Assembly: GCA_015680905.1 (NCBI GenBank)
Contig: CM027378.1
Location: 7,545,001 to 7,609,000, forward strand
DNA from: Coptis chinensis
Taxonomy: Eukaryota > Streptophyta > Magnoliopsida > Ranunculales > Ranunculaceae
Direction: 5' to 3'
Length of the DNA: 64,000 nt
The notes under the pieces are model-generated. The model ran no database searches. It saw only the letters and a program-made list of their open reading frames with translations, and was not told where the DNA came from. This document shows, one piece after another, positions 35,051-49,160 of this stretch (position 1 is its first letter; each line of letters opens with the position of its first letter). The translations under genes were made by a program, and so were the position numbers.

Positions 35051-36180
35051 TAGATCCTTCAAGCCCAACTTTTCAGAGGCGAAATATGGTAGAAGATTCA
35101 CACGGCACCCAAATCTAATAAAGCTTGTTCCTCCAAAGAATCTCAATTCTGCATGTAGCAGTTGGACTTCCGGGATCTTTCGGTTTCCACAACCGATAGA
35201 TTCGTAGAGTAACGATGAACATCTTTGGCGATAAAAGCTTCTTTCGAATGTTGGTCTTCTTCTTTACTAGATCTTTCGGGAACTTGGCATAAGAGGGAAC
35301 TTGCTTGATGGCGGTCGAAATGGGATATTAATCGCAAATTCTGAAATACATCGCAAATCTCCTTGTCAGACCGGGTCATCTTTTACGGTATTCACTAGTT
35401 TGAAGGAAACGGTCTTTGTGCGGATTCTTCAATATCGGTTCTCTTCTTTCGGCCCGGTTGGTTTGGTAACAATTAGTGGAGTGAGAGGTGGAGTCACTCG
35501 TGATGGCTTCTTCTTACTTACTTACTTCCACGAGTAGTTCCTTCAACTTCTTTTGCAACGGTTTCTTGAAGGGCACAACACTAGATATATATCGGAATGT
35601 TAGAACTGGGTGGGATGGTGGGGACATAAGTTACCTTAGGCTCCATGAGAATCTTTTCCCTGGTTCATAGACAATCTGTTATCAACTTTCTTGCCCGACC
35701 TCGAGTGGTGACAGAATTAACTTGGGCATTCGGACCGAAGTAATCTCGGGTTATCCACCTGCAGGGACACCTCTTCCTTTCGGATTTGGCTCCTACCGGC
35801 TTGGTAATGCTCCTTTTGATCTCTCTGTCAAAGGCAGCGATTTGCCCTATCGGCCTTGAATGACACTAAAGTTATTCTCCAACTTCGGGTTCTTTGATTT
35901 GTCCGTTTTCATTTCATTGACAATGGTGGTGATAGCTTCTTCCGGATGTGGGATAACCGCTTTGCTTTGACCGAGGCGTAGGGGCAATATATCCACTCAT
36001 AAGATCTGGTACTAACTCTCTATTTGTGTTGGCTTGGTATTGCTTGGTTCTCGGGTATTTGTTGATTTACGTATGGTTCTTTGGCGGTTTTGGAACCGAT
36101 CATTGGTTATTCGAACTGATTTGGTGATTTTGAAATCTCGAGGAGGAAAATTCCTCGATTTGTATTTTGTGGCTTCCAAT
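35051..36180 (-). pseudogene. Decayed gag-pol linker region of outer element
   Basis: No long open frame survives on the coding strand. The position between the zinc knuckle and the protease is where Athila elements carry the gag-pol linker and the protease N-terminus. The stretch is unusually rich in CGG/TCGG and poor in CAG/CTG (see findings). Confidence 0.5.
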
Positions 36181-36182
36181 AA

Positions 36183-36516
36183 TTACGTCCCCCGATTGAA
36201 CTGGTTATTTCTTCCTAAAGAGTTAATACTACATGCCTCTGCATTAGTATCCAGATAGTACGAACACTCTTCAGTGGTGTGGCCTTCATCAGAACATAGC
36301 TCACAAATGGTATAACAAGGCTTGGATGGCTGAGGTTTAGCTTGGAAATTGTTTGGTTTTGGAGGATTCATGGAGAACTGATCAAACTTCTTGTTTAGAT
36401 TTTCAAGTCCTGTTGATAGGCTTGCCATAATTGATAGCATTGCTTGATTTGGGTCTTCTTGAATTTGGTTGCCAAATTTCTTCGGCACCCCCTCCACTCT
36501 AGCTACGTCCTCGTCG
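36183..36516 (-). pseudogene. Gag C-terminal part of outer element with zinc knuckle
   Basis: A CX2CX4HX4C zinc knuckle (CELCSDEGHTTEEC) follows a Pro/Asn/Gln-rich linker, as in Gag nucleocapsids. It abuts the 5-base duplication CTAGT at 36517-36521, where the inner element begins. The rest of gag lies on the far side of the inner element. Confidence 0.85.
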
Positions 36517-36521
36517 CTAGT

Positions 36522-37900
36522 TGATAAAAGTAAAATGAATAGTCTACCTACAAAATGAACGATGAATTCACAACGTAAGTAAACTAAAACTGGACTTTAC
36601 GAATCTATTATCAATCTTCTACTCTCGATGCGAATTGCACTAAGTGGAGTAGGAAGTTCGTTCCACTCCTAGTTCCCTAGCATGGATTGTCTTCTAAGTC
36701 TAAGAAATCAGCCTTAAGTCAATGAGAGCTTTACGAAATGTTATGCTAACAAGACGCGTTATTTTAAATAACTAGATATAATAAATAACAAGATACAATA
36801 TAAACTAAAGATAATCTACGAAGCTACGGAAATACTATTGTTTGACTCTAGATAAAGAAATAGAGGGGAATTAAATCCACCTCGAATCCAACTTAATAAC
36901 CTAGTATAGATTGTCGTATCTCGATTCTTACGTTTTCACGGCAAGAATTTCGAGTCTAATCCCTAGTGTTCATGGCATTCCTACCGGATACTAACTAGCA
37001 TGTGAGGTCGTCCACCCATTCTCATGGCGAAACACGACCTTCTAGAGTGGAATAGATTCTACTACCAAATTCTATACTAACCACTAAGTTTTCATCAAGG
37101 CTTCATCAACCCCTCTAATGGAGGTTTAGCCTTGAGTCATCAAACTAACATTTCCCATTGAATCTAAACTAAACATAATGTAAGAAATTGAGATTTACTT
37201 AATTAACAATAATGAATCTAATTTAATGGCTGGAATGGAATAAGAACAAGAATTTAAATTAGATCTAGAATGGAAATGACAAGAACGAAATTGAATAATA
37301 ACTATTTTATTTATCTAATCAATCAAGAACAATCATTCAAGAATTTAATCTAAAACAAGAATTGTAATGGAACTAAAACTTAATTAATTAATTAAAACTA
37401 GATCTAGAATTCTATATATTAATTTAGGTCTAACTAGCTACCATTAACAAAGAGTGAAGCTTTTGTTTTTATACATCCAGATCAAAAATCGTGCATGGGC
37501 TTGGAGCCATGTTTTGGGCGAAGAATCGGGCCCAAAACCCAATTCTCTTCGATCCAAAAGGCCTCTTCAGCTGCAGTTGGCTTCCACAGACTTTTCGTCT
37601 ACTTCTACTCCTCTGATTGGGTCAAGGCTTGGACCATTGGAAAGCTCTTTCCGAGCCGGTCGTTTTGACATAAGGTAGGCCCCATTCCAAGGTCTGAGTC
37701 CAAAGATATGGCATTCGGAAGTTCTCGACTTTTTGCTCCTTTTATCTCGCTAAAAGTGGCGCATTACGCACATAATGGACTTTGAAGCCTGAAATGCATA
37801 AAAACACGTAATCAGTATTAACTCTTACTTATTATTCACATAATTGGTCTAACAAGTATGATTATTAAGGGGTTAAAACTACAGTTTTGGGCTCTTATCA
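36522..37900 (-). repeat. 3' LTR of inner element
   Basis: This LTR is 1379 bases long. Read in minus it starts TGATAAGAGCCC and ends TTTTATCA. The polypurine-like TTTGGGGTGGTT lies directly before the start in minus. Confidence 0.92.
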
Positions 37901-38884
37901 AACCACCCCAAACAAACATTTTGCTTGTCCTCAAGCAAGCAAAGATGAGAAATTAGAATAAGTGACCAAAAATGGAGTTCTAACTACTCTCGTTTCGCTG
38001 AGTGCGATTGCATTGACCATATGCAACAAGGCCTTAAACCACTAGGAATTCCCTAGTGGACGAGTTATAGCCTCGTGAGAGTTTTTCGAGTGAAGGTACT
38101 CAACAAACTTCATCTATACTACAACGACTAAGAAATAAAACTATTGTTTTCTCATTCATGTCTCAACTATCTATACATCTCACTAGCAAATACATAAGAA
38201 TAACCCAGTCAGAACCCTAAGCTAATATATGCATAATAATCAATCATCTAAAATAAACATATAACAATGAGTAATACTATGAAATGTAATAGCAGGTCCG
38301 TTTACGAAAACTTCGGAATAAGCGTCCTTAAGTAGGTCCTCACATAAATGTCAAGACAAAACCACTCTGATTTTTCCACTCAAGTTTAAGCTACTCCGAT
38401 TAATGCGGTGGGCACACTTTACCTTACAATCTCAATGACAACAAAGGAAGCGAGTCGATCAAACACATCGCCACTTACTATCACACTAACCTATTCCTAA
38501 TTGAGCTAGAGGTCTTTATTAGGTGTTGGGGATTAGGAGATGGTTTAAGAAGGAAGGAAATGGATATTCAAAAGGACAAGTCTGAGATAATAGAGTCTTC
38601 ATATTATGTAACTTAGAGAAAACCTTGTTATTTTCTTTTTGCTTCTATACTTTGTTTCCATCCTTAGCCATATTTTTTTCTTTTTTTCTTTTCTTTGGCT
38701 TTTGACTCCCTTTTATTCTATTTTTGGAGTTTTTATTTTATTTCTATTTCTATTTTTTCTTTTCTTTGGATGGAAACTTCTTTTCTTTATTTCGGAAGCA
38801 ATTAACTAACTTTTTGGTTACACGAGGTTTTCTCTTCTTCTTTCTTCCTCATTCTATTCTCAGACTTATCTAAATTGGGTAGTT

Positions 38885-38925
<41 letters not shown>

Positions 38926-39740
38926 ATTTTGTTTTGTAACAGGGTAAAGGAATTGTGGTTTATGGAAGGCTAAAGAAAGGCTCAGAGGGGCGACTAGCGG
39001 AAAATAATCCATAGGTTTGAATTTCTGGCTATATCGATCCAAAGAGGGCCTAAATTCTCGCTTAGGATATGGTTTAGTGATCAAGCAAGTGGGCGTGTGA
39101 TGATTTCTATCCGGATTTTACTTCTCCCTTGTGTCATTTCTCAAAATGTTTCACTCATATAAGGCTTTAGGCTATATTCTCACAGGATTTGTAGAATAAG
39201 TACTCTAGCCTAGATTTTAAACTTATGCTAACAATCATAGATACTCATGTAATAAATTTATAGATAGATGCAAAGATTATTACCTACATATTAACCTAAG
39301 TTTCTAACAATTATTCGATGCAAAAGTTATGTGAGACTTCTAAATTGTTAAGAGCATAGAGAAAGAAAACAATACCAATATTCCTAAGTGTATAGCATAC
39401 TTTTTATTTATATTTTTTGAATTTTTGAAATTTTAAGTAGAAAACAAGTGCATATTATACATATATATATCCTAACGGATGTCTTAATTACACGTGTTTC
39501 TATGCCCCCAAACAAGAAGCATGCTTTGTCCTCAAAGCATTTAAATAAAGAGGGTAGGAAAAATACCATTGAAGTAGCGTGAGATTAGGGAACATCGCAA
39601 AACAAAGTTAAAACATACCAATATAGTAATAAAACCGTATAACTCTATAAGAGTTCCACCCATTATGGGGTTAACGGAATGAAATTGCTTGGGACTTAAG
39701 CGGAAACTAACTTAACTAAAAAAACTTACCTGCACCCCAG
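37901..39740 (-). other. 3' non-coding part of inner element
   Basis: No gene was found. The block near 38005-38110 is shared with the outer element. A TA dinucleotide run lies at 38887-38922, and T-rich runs lie at 38630-38830. Confidence 0.6.
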
Positions 39741-39743
39741 CAT

Positions 39744-42700
39744 CTACTCGTCATCCTCCTCTTCTATATGAGGTTCTTTCAAGATCTGCCATGCCATAAC
39801 AACTTGCCACGCCTCCGTAGGTGTATCATCAACTAGTGCTAACCTCTCTAGTGTTATTTGGTGCGATGGGGTGTAAGGGGCAACCAAATGTGGTTGCACC
39901 TGCCATCCCGACCAAGTCATGCTCGGAATGATCTTACCACCACGATGGGTGGGTCTCATGATTTCGACACTTTCCCAATCTGTGGTATGCGTGGTATGCG
40001 AGAATATGGGTAGGCAAGCGTAATAATGCGGCAAACCAAGACAGGCATAAGAAGGTACTTATGCCTCAAGGTATGGCCTCGCCGAGGAGTAGCAACTAAA
40101 ACTTCGGGGAATGTCATACCGACGGCGTCCCTCGGCTAAAGCAAAGGAAAGCGTCACCAGCGATATTATTGGCGGTATAAACTGCCGTTCCTAGAATGTT
40201 CATCATGATGAACAACATGGTTGTGCCTACATTCACCGATAGGCTACTTCGGGCGATGTTATATTGGTCTTTGTCCATGATCTGAAAACACCCCTCCCCA
40301 TAATACTCATGGAAATAAGCATATTCATATAGGTATGAGTTATCGTCATATATCCCCGTGTGCATAGAGGTCGGGTAATGGCAACCCGAAACCAAAGCTA
40401 TCAATTGCTTACTTGAATTTCATAGTCGTGCCATCAATAGCAAGGGAAAATTTTTGTTCTCCTTCTTGGGTACAATAAAAGTAATATTATTATAGAAGAA
40501 TTCAGTTAGCTTAGGTGAAAAGAGTCGTCATCACTCACCGGAAGATGCCGCCATCCTAATCGCGACGATCGCTTCGTGAACGATGCTCCATAGGTATCGG
40601 TTCCCATCAAGTCTTCAAATGACTGTTCGGGGAATCACTATAGGAGGTGTCCTCTCAAAACTACTCGTAGAACAGGTGCGAAAACCTGGAAGAAACCTCG
40701 AAAAATTTGAATTTCACATTGCTTACGGGTGGAGGGTGCGAAGGCTCATTATAGAAGCGAAGTCGCGCTCTTAGGTTTTGAAATTACGGTGTTTGGCGGG
40801 TCGCTCTGATTAAGCTGGGCGTGCTCTGAGATTTTTCGATTTACTGTTGTTTTAGGGCGAGTCGCTCTACTTGAAGCGTGGGCGCTCGAACAAAATTCGA
40901 CAAAAGTGTAGCGAAGTGGCCTTCGGCAGACGCTTGGGCTTCGTAAAGAATCGAGAAACGAGTTTACAAGAAAACAAGCTGAAAAAGCTTGGAGTGAAAG
41001 GTGAGAGATGATTGTGGGGTGTATTGTGGGTTGTGAGTGTAGAATGATGGAAGTTTAAATAGGTTCTGGGTTTCCAAAACGAATCGGCAAGTTGCCAAAT
41101 TGTTCTAAGGCAATTTCCGGAAATAGAAATCTGCCAAACCCGAAAACGGAAACTAACCATAGTTTTGATTTCCTAACAACCCTGGTATCTTTTAAACTTG
41201 GTTTAGAATAGGTGCTTCTAAACTCTCCTACATATCATGGTACCACTACAAAAAATCATAGATATGCCGATATCGGCCTAATTTTCAACTTTGACTCCAA
41301 GACAACCTTACGAAAAATGATCAAAATAAATTATATTAAAATAATATGAAATCCAAGCAATCTAAAACAAACAACTTAATATTTAAATCTAACTACTGAA
41401 ATAAAATTCCACTAACAAAACAATAAAAACAATGAAATAACAGGACACAACTGATGGTGAACACCTAGGCGTGTGAAGAAGATGGTCCCTGAGATGGAGA
41501 TCGGTTCGTGGTGAAGAATGGCTTGAGCCATCGGCTGCGCGGCGACGACGCTCATGCCTCTCGGACTTCGGTGAGACGGACTCATCCACGAAAGTGGCAT
41601 ACGTCGTAGCATCTCTATCTGAACAAGCTGTGCTTCCATCTCGAGTCTTGAGTCGCATCTTGGGCTTGGTGATTACGGTGGATAATCTCCAAGTTAGACA
41701 AGATATCTTCTCGACCCCTTTCGAGCATTTCAACTCTCGTCGAAAGTTCGTTTGCTTATTCGAATTACAATTTGTCTATGTCGGATATCTTCACGATCAC
41801 GATAACGCATCATGAAACCCGGTTTTAAAGCATTATCATTCGTTCTAAATTAGAAGTATGACTATCGAAATTATCCTCAACCAACCATGTCATATCTTCG
41901 CCTTCATTATTCGACTCAACTTTATTCTCTGCGGACAACGGCCAAGTCTCTTGGATGCATTCCTTATAAATACTTGCATTAGAATGCAATTTGATCTTAA
42001 TAGGAGCAGATTTAGCGGCAGCTCTAAATGAGAGCATAATCTTTAGTGATCAATACGGGGAAGAGGCGCCATGCTCTTCCCCCACTCCTCTAATCACATT
42101 CAAAATTAAATCGAGGATGCAGAAATTACACTCATTCGTTTGCAAAATCCAGAGAACGCACGGATTAATCGAAGTCCGATGTCGCTGACTTTGTCATTCA
42201 GGGGCGTTCCTACCAATCCACCGAGCTCTGGCCGGTTGATTGTTTTCGGTCGTCTGGCGAACGAATGAGATATCGTATTGTATTCACCCTCTATGACCGT
42301 ATCTTTCATCAAAACAGGAACTGCAGATTATCTTTGGGATTCCTGAATGGTCGTATCTAGGTTGGTTCTGCGCGTGATTCCTAATAGCTCGGCCAACAAC
42401 CTGTCTCGTTACTTCCCTCCTCGTTCTCGCTATCCTAATGAAAATCCTATTTCCTTCCAATTCGTTTCTTATAAAACTGTTCTACCAAATCATAGTGATA
42501 GAAATCCCGGTCGAATACCACAGTCTGTTCCAATCCCTCTTAATCATATTGGCGTCGTAAAATGGTGCGAAATGGTCGGCCTCAAACGCGTGCTCCGGCA
42601 ACATTCTTCGTCGTAGCGCCATTGGAGTTTGAACTGATTTGGGGTTTGTAGATGGAGGTGGATGCAAGTTTGATGAAAAACAAGGAGAAACAATGGTGGT

Positions 42701-43027
42701 GGCGGTGGTGGTTACGGTGGCAGGTTTGAAAACTTGAATTGGTGGGTGGTTTCTTGGTGGAAACGGTTGGAGATTGTGTTGGTGTTTCACAAAGGGCGTG
42801 GGATGTCTTTCTATTTTGATGTATTCTATTTTTATTTTTATTCTATTTTTTTTTTTATTTTGGTTGCTAGGGTTTGAATTTAAATTTGTGACAAGCGGTT
42901 GGAGAAGATGAACTCGCGATTTGGATTTTGGAAAGGGGAGCTTGGTGTGTAGGTGAGTTGAGCAGAGTTGGGCCCAAGCCAATTCGATTTTTCGACTTTT
43001 TCGTCGATTTTCAAGTATGAACTTCAA
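39744..43027 (-). pseudogene. Post-integrase extra gene region (Athila env-like position), inner element
   Basis: Open pieces in several frames on the coding strand lie between integrase and the 3' LTR. One is a 43027-42482 frame that starts near a basic leader and contains MALRRRMLPEHAFEADHF. Another is a 40034-39744 frame with WESVEIMRPTHRGGKIIPSM. Athila elements carry an extra, sometimes envelope-like, gene at this place. I see no clear membrane segment, so the env-like label rests on position only. It is a decayed fossil. Confidence 0.5.
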
Positions 43028-43426
43028 ACTAAATTTCCGCCGTTATCGGGCCGATTTTTTGCGAATGAGATATGGAAATGATCAGGAGAGAATTTCCAAT
43101 CCAATGATCCATAAACTACTCTATTCCGACCGTGGGTGACATATAAGATAGTGGAAAACGCCTCGAAGTGCGTGCATGGCGTAAGTTATGCGAACAAATG
43201 AACACTAAATTAGATGGCGTCAACCCCAATGAACTATACTAATGGACCTAAGCAACGCAAAAGGAAGGTTCGAGCAATCCGGATGCAAAGATCGAGTTCC
43301 CCACCCAAAACAAATTTTTAAACACAAAATTTGTTTTAACATGGGTCGTTTAAAGTCGATTCCCAAGACTTGTTGGATTGCTAGTTCTATGGGTTTAGAT
43401 ATATATCTATATCTAAAATGAAAACA

Positions 43427-43503
<77 letters not shown>
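43427..43503. repeat. Compound microsatellite (ATT)n (AT)n (T)n
   Basis: An ATT run (about 43427-43451) is followed by an AT run (to about 43488) and a T run (to about 43503), inside the inner element downstream of integrase. Confidence 0.95.
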
Positions 43504-43665
43504 GAATAATAAGCAAAACATTAAGCAAAGAAAGACATAATTCACACCATAGAGAAACATGACTCAAAATCCGAGAAAACATGCAAGAGTGGAAAAGCGT
43601 GAAATATGTGAACCGTGGACTTAGGATCCGGTACTTACAGCCACACACTCCATAGGGAGGGCCGG

Positions 43666-44800
43666 TTACCTTAATGGTGCACTTACCATTAAATGGAAGT
43701 GAAAGGAAGTACACCAATGACAAGGGTCATTCCTCATATATAGGGTCTGTAAAAGGACTTCCTCTATATCAGGGGACAGAAGTTCGTGAAAATGTTTTAA
43801 CCGTTGACCGTTAACTTGAAAGGTACTGTTGTCCTTGGGATTTACCAAGGTAATTGCCCCGTAAGGGGTGACTTCAGTAACCAGAAAAGGACCAGACCAA
43901 CGGGTTTTTAGTTTCCCTGGGAAAATATGTAGACGGGAGTTGTAAAGCAAAACCTTTTGTCCGACCACAAACTCTTTGCGCAAGATATGCTTATCATGAA
44001 CACGTTTCATGTTAGCTTTATAATCCTTCGCGAGATCGTAAGAATCGCTACGGATTTCTTCAAGCTCATTTAATTGTAACTTGCGTTTGACACCCGCCTC
44101 ATCAATATTGTAGTTAAGGCTTTTTATAGCCCACAGAGCACGGTGCTCTAATTCAACGGGCAAATGACATGGTTTCCCAAATACAAGTCTAAAGGGAGAC
44201 ATACCTATAGGAGTTTTGAAAGCAGTTCTATATGCCCATAAGGCATCCGATAGACGCTTGACCGATCTCTTTCCTATCAGGGTTTACTGTTGTTTCTAAA
44301 ATCTTTTTGATTTCCCTATTAGAAACTTCTACTTGGCCGCTAGTTTGTGGATGATAAGGAGTTGCTACTTTGTGTGTAACTCCATACTTTTTCACTAGGG
44401 ATGCAACAACTCATTTGCAAAATGTGTTCCACCATCACTAATGATGGCTTTAGGAATGCCAAAACCGACAGAAAATATATTCTTTAATAAAAATACCACG
44501 GTCTTATGGTCATTGCTCACGGCAAGCTAGGGCCTCTATCCATTTAGACACGTAATCCACGGCAACTAGAATATTAATATAACCGTGGGAAACAGGGAAA
44601 GGGCCCATGAAATCAATACCCCAAACATCAAAAATTTCTACTATCAAGATTGGATTTAATGGCATCATATTACGGCCGTGATTAAGCCCAAGTTGTTGGC
44701 AAGCGAATACCGTCTTGCAATGCACTTGGGCATCCTTAAAAAGGGTAGGCCAATAAAATCCACATTGAAGAACTTTAGCGGCTGTTTTCATTCCGCTAAA
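43666..44800 (-). pseudogene. Integrase of inner element
   Basis: Read in minus, the H2C2-side piece and the core ([32 protein letters not shown]) come first. The C-terminal part follows, with [40 protein letters not shown] and [11 protein letters not shown]. The order and motifs are those of Athila-type Ty3 integrase. It is broken. Confidence 0.88.
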
Positions 44801-46420
44801 GTGGCCACCACACTCTTTGTCATGGCGAACGATGGAACTTCATTATATTCCCCTTTGGGGAATGCAACGACGAATAATCTGATCCGCACAATACTTAAAA
44901 GGTAGGGCTCATCCCGGTAGTATAACTTGACTCGGCCAAGAACTTCTTACGTTCATTTCTTGTCCAATTATAAGGCATAACATCAGCCGCTAAATAATTT
45001 ACGATGTCGCATACCATGGTGATGAAAAAATAGCATACGATGCTCATCGGGGAAAAGAGTCCGGTATGGACTCGGAATCACTACTATCGTCATTTGTAAG
45101 TCTAGGTAAGTGGTCGGCAACACGTTTTCGACCCCCTCTTTTTTGTCCTTTATTTCTAATGTGAACTCTTGCGAGGAGAAGAATCCATCGGATTAATCTC
45201 GCTTAGCATCCTTCTTTGCAAGAAGGTACCTAAAAATTTTGCATGGTCCGTGTAAACTAAAGTTTTAGAACCAACCAAATAAGGGCCGAAACTTATCTAA
45301 AGCATAAATGACAGCTAAGAATTCTTTTTCAGTAGTTGAATAATTCCGTTGAGCATCGTTTAATGTTTTACTAGCATAATAAATAACGGTGGACTTATTA
45401 TCTAGTTTACGTCCCCAAGGCGGCACCAACCGCATAGTCACTAGCATCACACATGAGTTCGAAAGGTTTAGACCAACTGAGGGCTGTATAATAGGTGCGA
45501 GTGGTTAGGCGGCTTTTAAGGTTTCAAAAAGCCTTTTACGATTAAAATTAAAATCAAAGATTGCATCCTTCAAAAGCAGGTTAGTTAAAGGCCTAGCTAT
45601 TTTGAAAAATCTTTAATGAAACGCCTATAAAACCCCGCATGGCCTAGAAAGGCTCTAATCTCGCGGGACAGTCCGTGGTTTAGGTAAATTCGCTATCTTA
45701 TCTAGTTTGGCTTTATCTACTTCGATGCCATCACTAGATACAATATGACCTAGTACTATGCCCTTTTGACCATGAAATGACACTTTTCCCAATTTAAAGC
45801 GAGGCTCTTTTCTTCACACCGTGTCAAGACCTTAGACAGGTTAGACAAGCATTCTCGTAAAGGAGTCTCCATAGATAGAAAAATCATCCATGAACACTTC
45901 CATAAAAGCTCTACCATGTCACTAAAAATATGAAGCATACATTTGGAAGGTACCGGGGGCATTACAAAGGCCAAAAGGCATTCATTTATAGGCATATGTT
46001 CGAAGGGACATGTGAAGGTTGTCTTTTCTTGGTCATCAATATCAATAATAATCTGAAAATAGCCGAGTAGCCATCCGAGAAAACAATAAAAGGCATGACC
46101 CAGCTAGGCGTTCTAGCATCGATCTATAAATGATAAGGGAAAGTGATCCTTTCGTGTCATAGCATTTAAACATCTGTAATCAATATCTGATTCTCCATTT
46201 CATAGGACCTTGAGTGACAACATAGTCACCCTTCCCGTTCACGATACCATGGTAACTCCGATTTCTTAGGAACTACATGAATGGGACTTACCCATTCACT
46301 ATCGGAGATTGGGTATATAATACCGCATCGAGTAATCGCAAGACTTCTTCCCTAACCACCTCTTTCATGGCGGGGGTTCAAGCGTGGCGAGGTTAGCGAG
46401 AAGTCTTGGCGTTATCCTCC
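44801..46420 (-). pseudogene. Reverse transcriptase and RNase H of inner element
   Basis: The RNase H side shows YYASKTLNDAQRNYSTTEKE and FLAVIYALDKFRP at 45265-45450. The reverse transcriptase catalytic block FMDDF is readable in minus near 45875-45890. The EKCHFMV block follows in 45756-45995. The VSPIHVVPKKS block lies near 46275-46295. It is broken, with many breaks. Confidence 0.85.
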
Positions 46421-46929
46421 AAATGGATAACGATGAGTGCAAACATTGGGGTCAATTCCCTTAATGTCGGCTAGGGACCAACCAATCGCAGACCGATGTT
46501 CCCTAATCACCCTTATTAAACATGTCTCTTCATCCTTAGTTACGAGAGAAGATATAATTATCGGGTGACTACCATCCGGATCAAGTTGAATATATTTTAA
46601 CTCGGGGGAAGAGGTTTAAGCACTGGTGTGGACGGAATGTCCGTTGATGTTTCATAAGTGTACTTATCTTGCGTAATGAAGACTTGCTTAGGTAGCAAGT
46701 CTTCGTAATCAGTATATGGAGCAACTGACGGGTCTACAATTGGTGTGGACTCGGGATGGTGTTGACTTCCTCTAAGTAGGAGTCATTTACAAAATCGAAG
46801 TTCCAAAAGAAAGGAATTTGTACATATTGTTTTCAGGAAACGTGTTGTTAAAATAATCTTGAGCTAAACTCTCGATCATGCTAACCTCCCCATCTACAGA
46901 CCGATTCGGGTAACTGTTTCATCATTTTA

Positions 46930-47180
46930 AAACATTTACCTCGACGGAAAGATGGCCAAAAGATAAGGACATCTTTCCATCGCGACAATTTTTAAGCGTT
47001 GGCGGTTGCCAAGAAGGGGCGTCCTAAGATGATCGGTCTGAGTCATTAGCGACTTACGTATCGAGGATAACAAAATCAGCGGGGATAGTAGAAATCACGA
47101 ACCTTAACAAGCACGTTTTTCCACTACACCTTTAGGATACTTAATTGACACGTCCGCTAATTGCAGCGTTATTTTTGTAG
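46930..47180 (-). pseudogene. Aspartic protease part of inner element
   Basis: Read in minus near 46990-47040, the sequence RPIILGRPFLATANA is seen. This is the same conserved protease block as in the outer element. Confidence 0.75.
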
Positions 47181-47379
47181 GTTGCATTTCACCGTAGACC
47201 TATTTGTTTTATACAAAGTAACGGGGGAAGTTAAGTTAACACTCGCCCCAGTGTCTAATAAAGGCGATCGCGTCGTGTGGGAATCTCCTAAGGTGCATTT
47301 TTCTGATGGGGCGACCGGGGTCCTTGTACTTAACAATTCCATTATTTTAGGATAAAGTTGGGAACTGTTGAGTTAAAAA

Positions 47380-49160
47380 GCGTCTTTAGGTATATTGGTC
47401 TTCGCCTAGTAGTGCACAACTCTTTAAGAAACTTAAGCGTGGTTAGGGAGCTTTTTAATAGCCGAGAAAAGGAAGGTTTATCGTTAGATTCTTGAAAACG
47501 TTCCTAATCTCCTCAAAGTTTGTATCCCTGGTTAGCATGGCTAATTTTTGAGGAGCGGTGGTTTAAGCTCTATATTTAGTGTATGGCTCGACTTGAAGTG
47601 TAACCTTGGCTTTTCTGTTTCTTAGGTTGTGGTTTAAGCTGGGGACCTCTGGTGGTAGGTTCTTGGTTTCTATTTCGGTATCTAGTTCGATATCCGGTGT
47701 AGAGAATCTTGATGGGGGTAACTATAGGCATAGTTACTTTGTTATCAACCACTCTTCGAGGCGGAGAGTGGTGATGGCATTTAGGTCACCTACGATTGTA
47801 GTTTCCATTACTAGAATTACCGTTTACCTCAAAGGCGTGTTTTCTTTGTTTTAGGGTTTGGTATTGCTTGTCCCGGAAACACGCCTTTTGGTTGGGCTTT
47901 TCGCTTGGGCTAAGCTGTTGTATGCCCCGATTTATGGATTGTAAAATCTGTTGGTTTGATTGAGTCATTGTGCGGAAAAGTTGTTGGGTAACTTGTATAA
48001 AAAGGCGTCGATCTGATCCGGTTGTGTAGGTGTAGTAGTCACGGGTGGTGTATTTGGAACTATCTCGTTGATTATTTTTGGGTGGGTTGTGATAGTTATT
48101 ATTATTAACAGGAACGATACCTCTATTGGTATTATAATTATTATAATTATTCGACCTTGTGCTTGACCTTGTTGTGGTTGCACTTGGTTGTTATAATTAT
48201 TATAATTCCCTTGACCTTGTCCTTGTCCTTGTCTAGGTGGAGCTTGGTTATAATTGTTTGCTTGCCTAACGTTTTTGATTATTGTACCACGGAGGTGTTA
48301 CTTGTTGATTATTTCTCCACTGAAGTTGGGATGTTGTCTCCAAGGGCGTTAGGAATAGGATAGTTATTAATAGAGTAAACATTATCTTGTTACGGTGGTT
48401 GTTGTTCATAAGCTAGAGGACAATAATCGTCGTCGGTGCTCTGGACTCAAACAGAAATTACATGGGTTGGAGTTTACATTCATGATGGGGATAGGCTTTT
48501 GTTGAGCAGAAATAGCCTCTACTTTTTTAGTTAGAGATTCGATTAGATTTTTAAGTTCTGGATCGGTTTTCTTCTCAAACATACCGGCGGCTTTTACTGT
48601 TGAAGAAGAAATAGCTGAGCGGGGGATATCATCACTACCCCCCCCAATTATTATTCCGTTTAGTTTGGTCTTCTAAAAATTTATAAGCCTCCGAGGCTCC
48701 TTTACTTAGGAAACTACCCCCATTCATTATGTCAAGGACTTCTTTATGGTGGTGTAGAAGACCTTTGAAAAAGGCACGAACTAACGTGTCTTTAGCTAAG
48801 TTATGATGTGGACACTCTATTAGGAGATCGGTGAAACGATTCCATGCCTCAGAAAATGATTCATGAGGATTCTGTCGGAAAAAATGAATCTTGGAAAGCA
48901 TCTCATCCGTCTTTAGGGGTGGGTAAAATGTCCCATAAACAATTTGAACAAGTTTAGCCCACGAGTCCACAATTAGCGCTTGGGCAGTTAACCAAGCGCG
49001 CCTTATCGGCTAATGTGAAAGGGAATACCCTCGGTTTAATTTGTTCGCACCTACCGTAGGATGATGGAATGTTGTAAGGACTTGTTCAATCCTACGCGTG
49101 CCGATAAGGTTTTTCATGGTCTAACCCATGAAAAGCGGGTAACAAATTAAATATGTTTGG
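47380..49160 (-). pseudogene. Gag of inner element
   Basis: The best piece (48635-48970) reads LVQIVYGTFYPPLKTDEMLS, ESFSEAWNRFTDLLIECPHH and GASEAYKFLEDQTKRNN, a typical Athila Gag core. The following stretch (47600-48600) is Gln/Asn/Pro-rich, with ATT and ATA repeats, as in the Gag C-terminal linker. It is broken. Confidence 0.85.

Noticed and set aside
48157-48363. Hydrophobic plus-strand frame with Ile and Leu runs
   Set aside because: It is antisense to the Gln/Asn-rich Gag linker and its ATT/ATA repeats.
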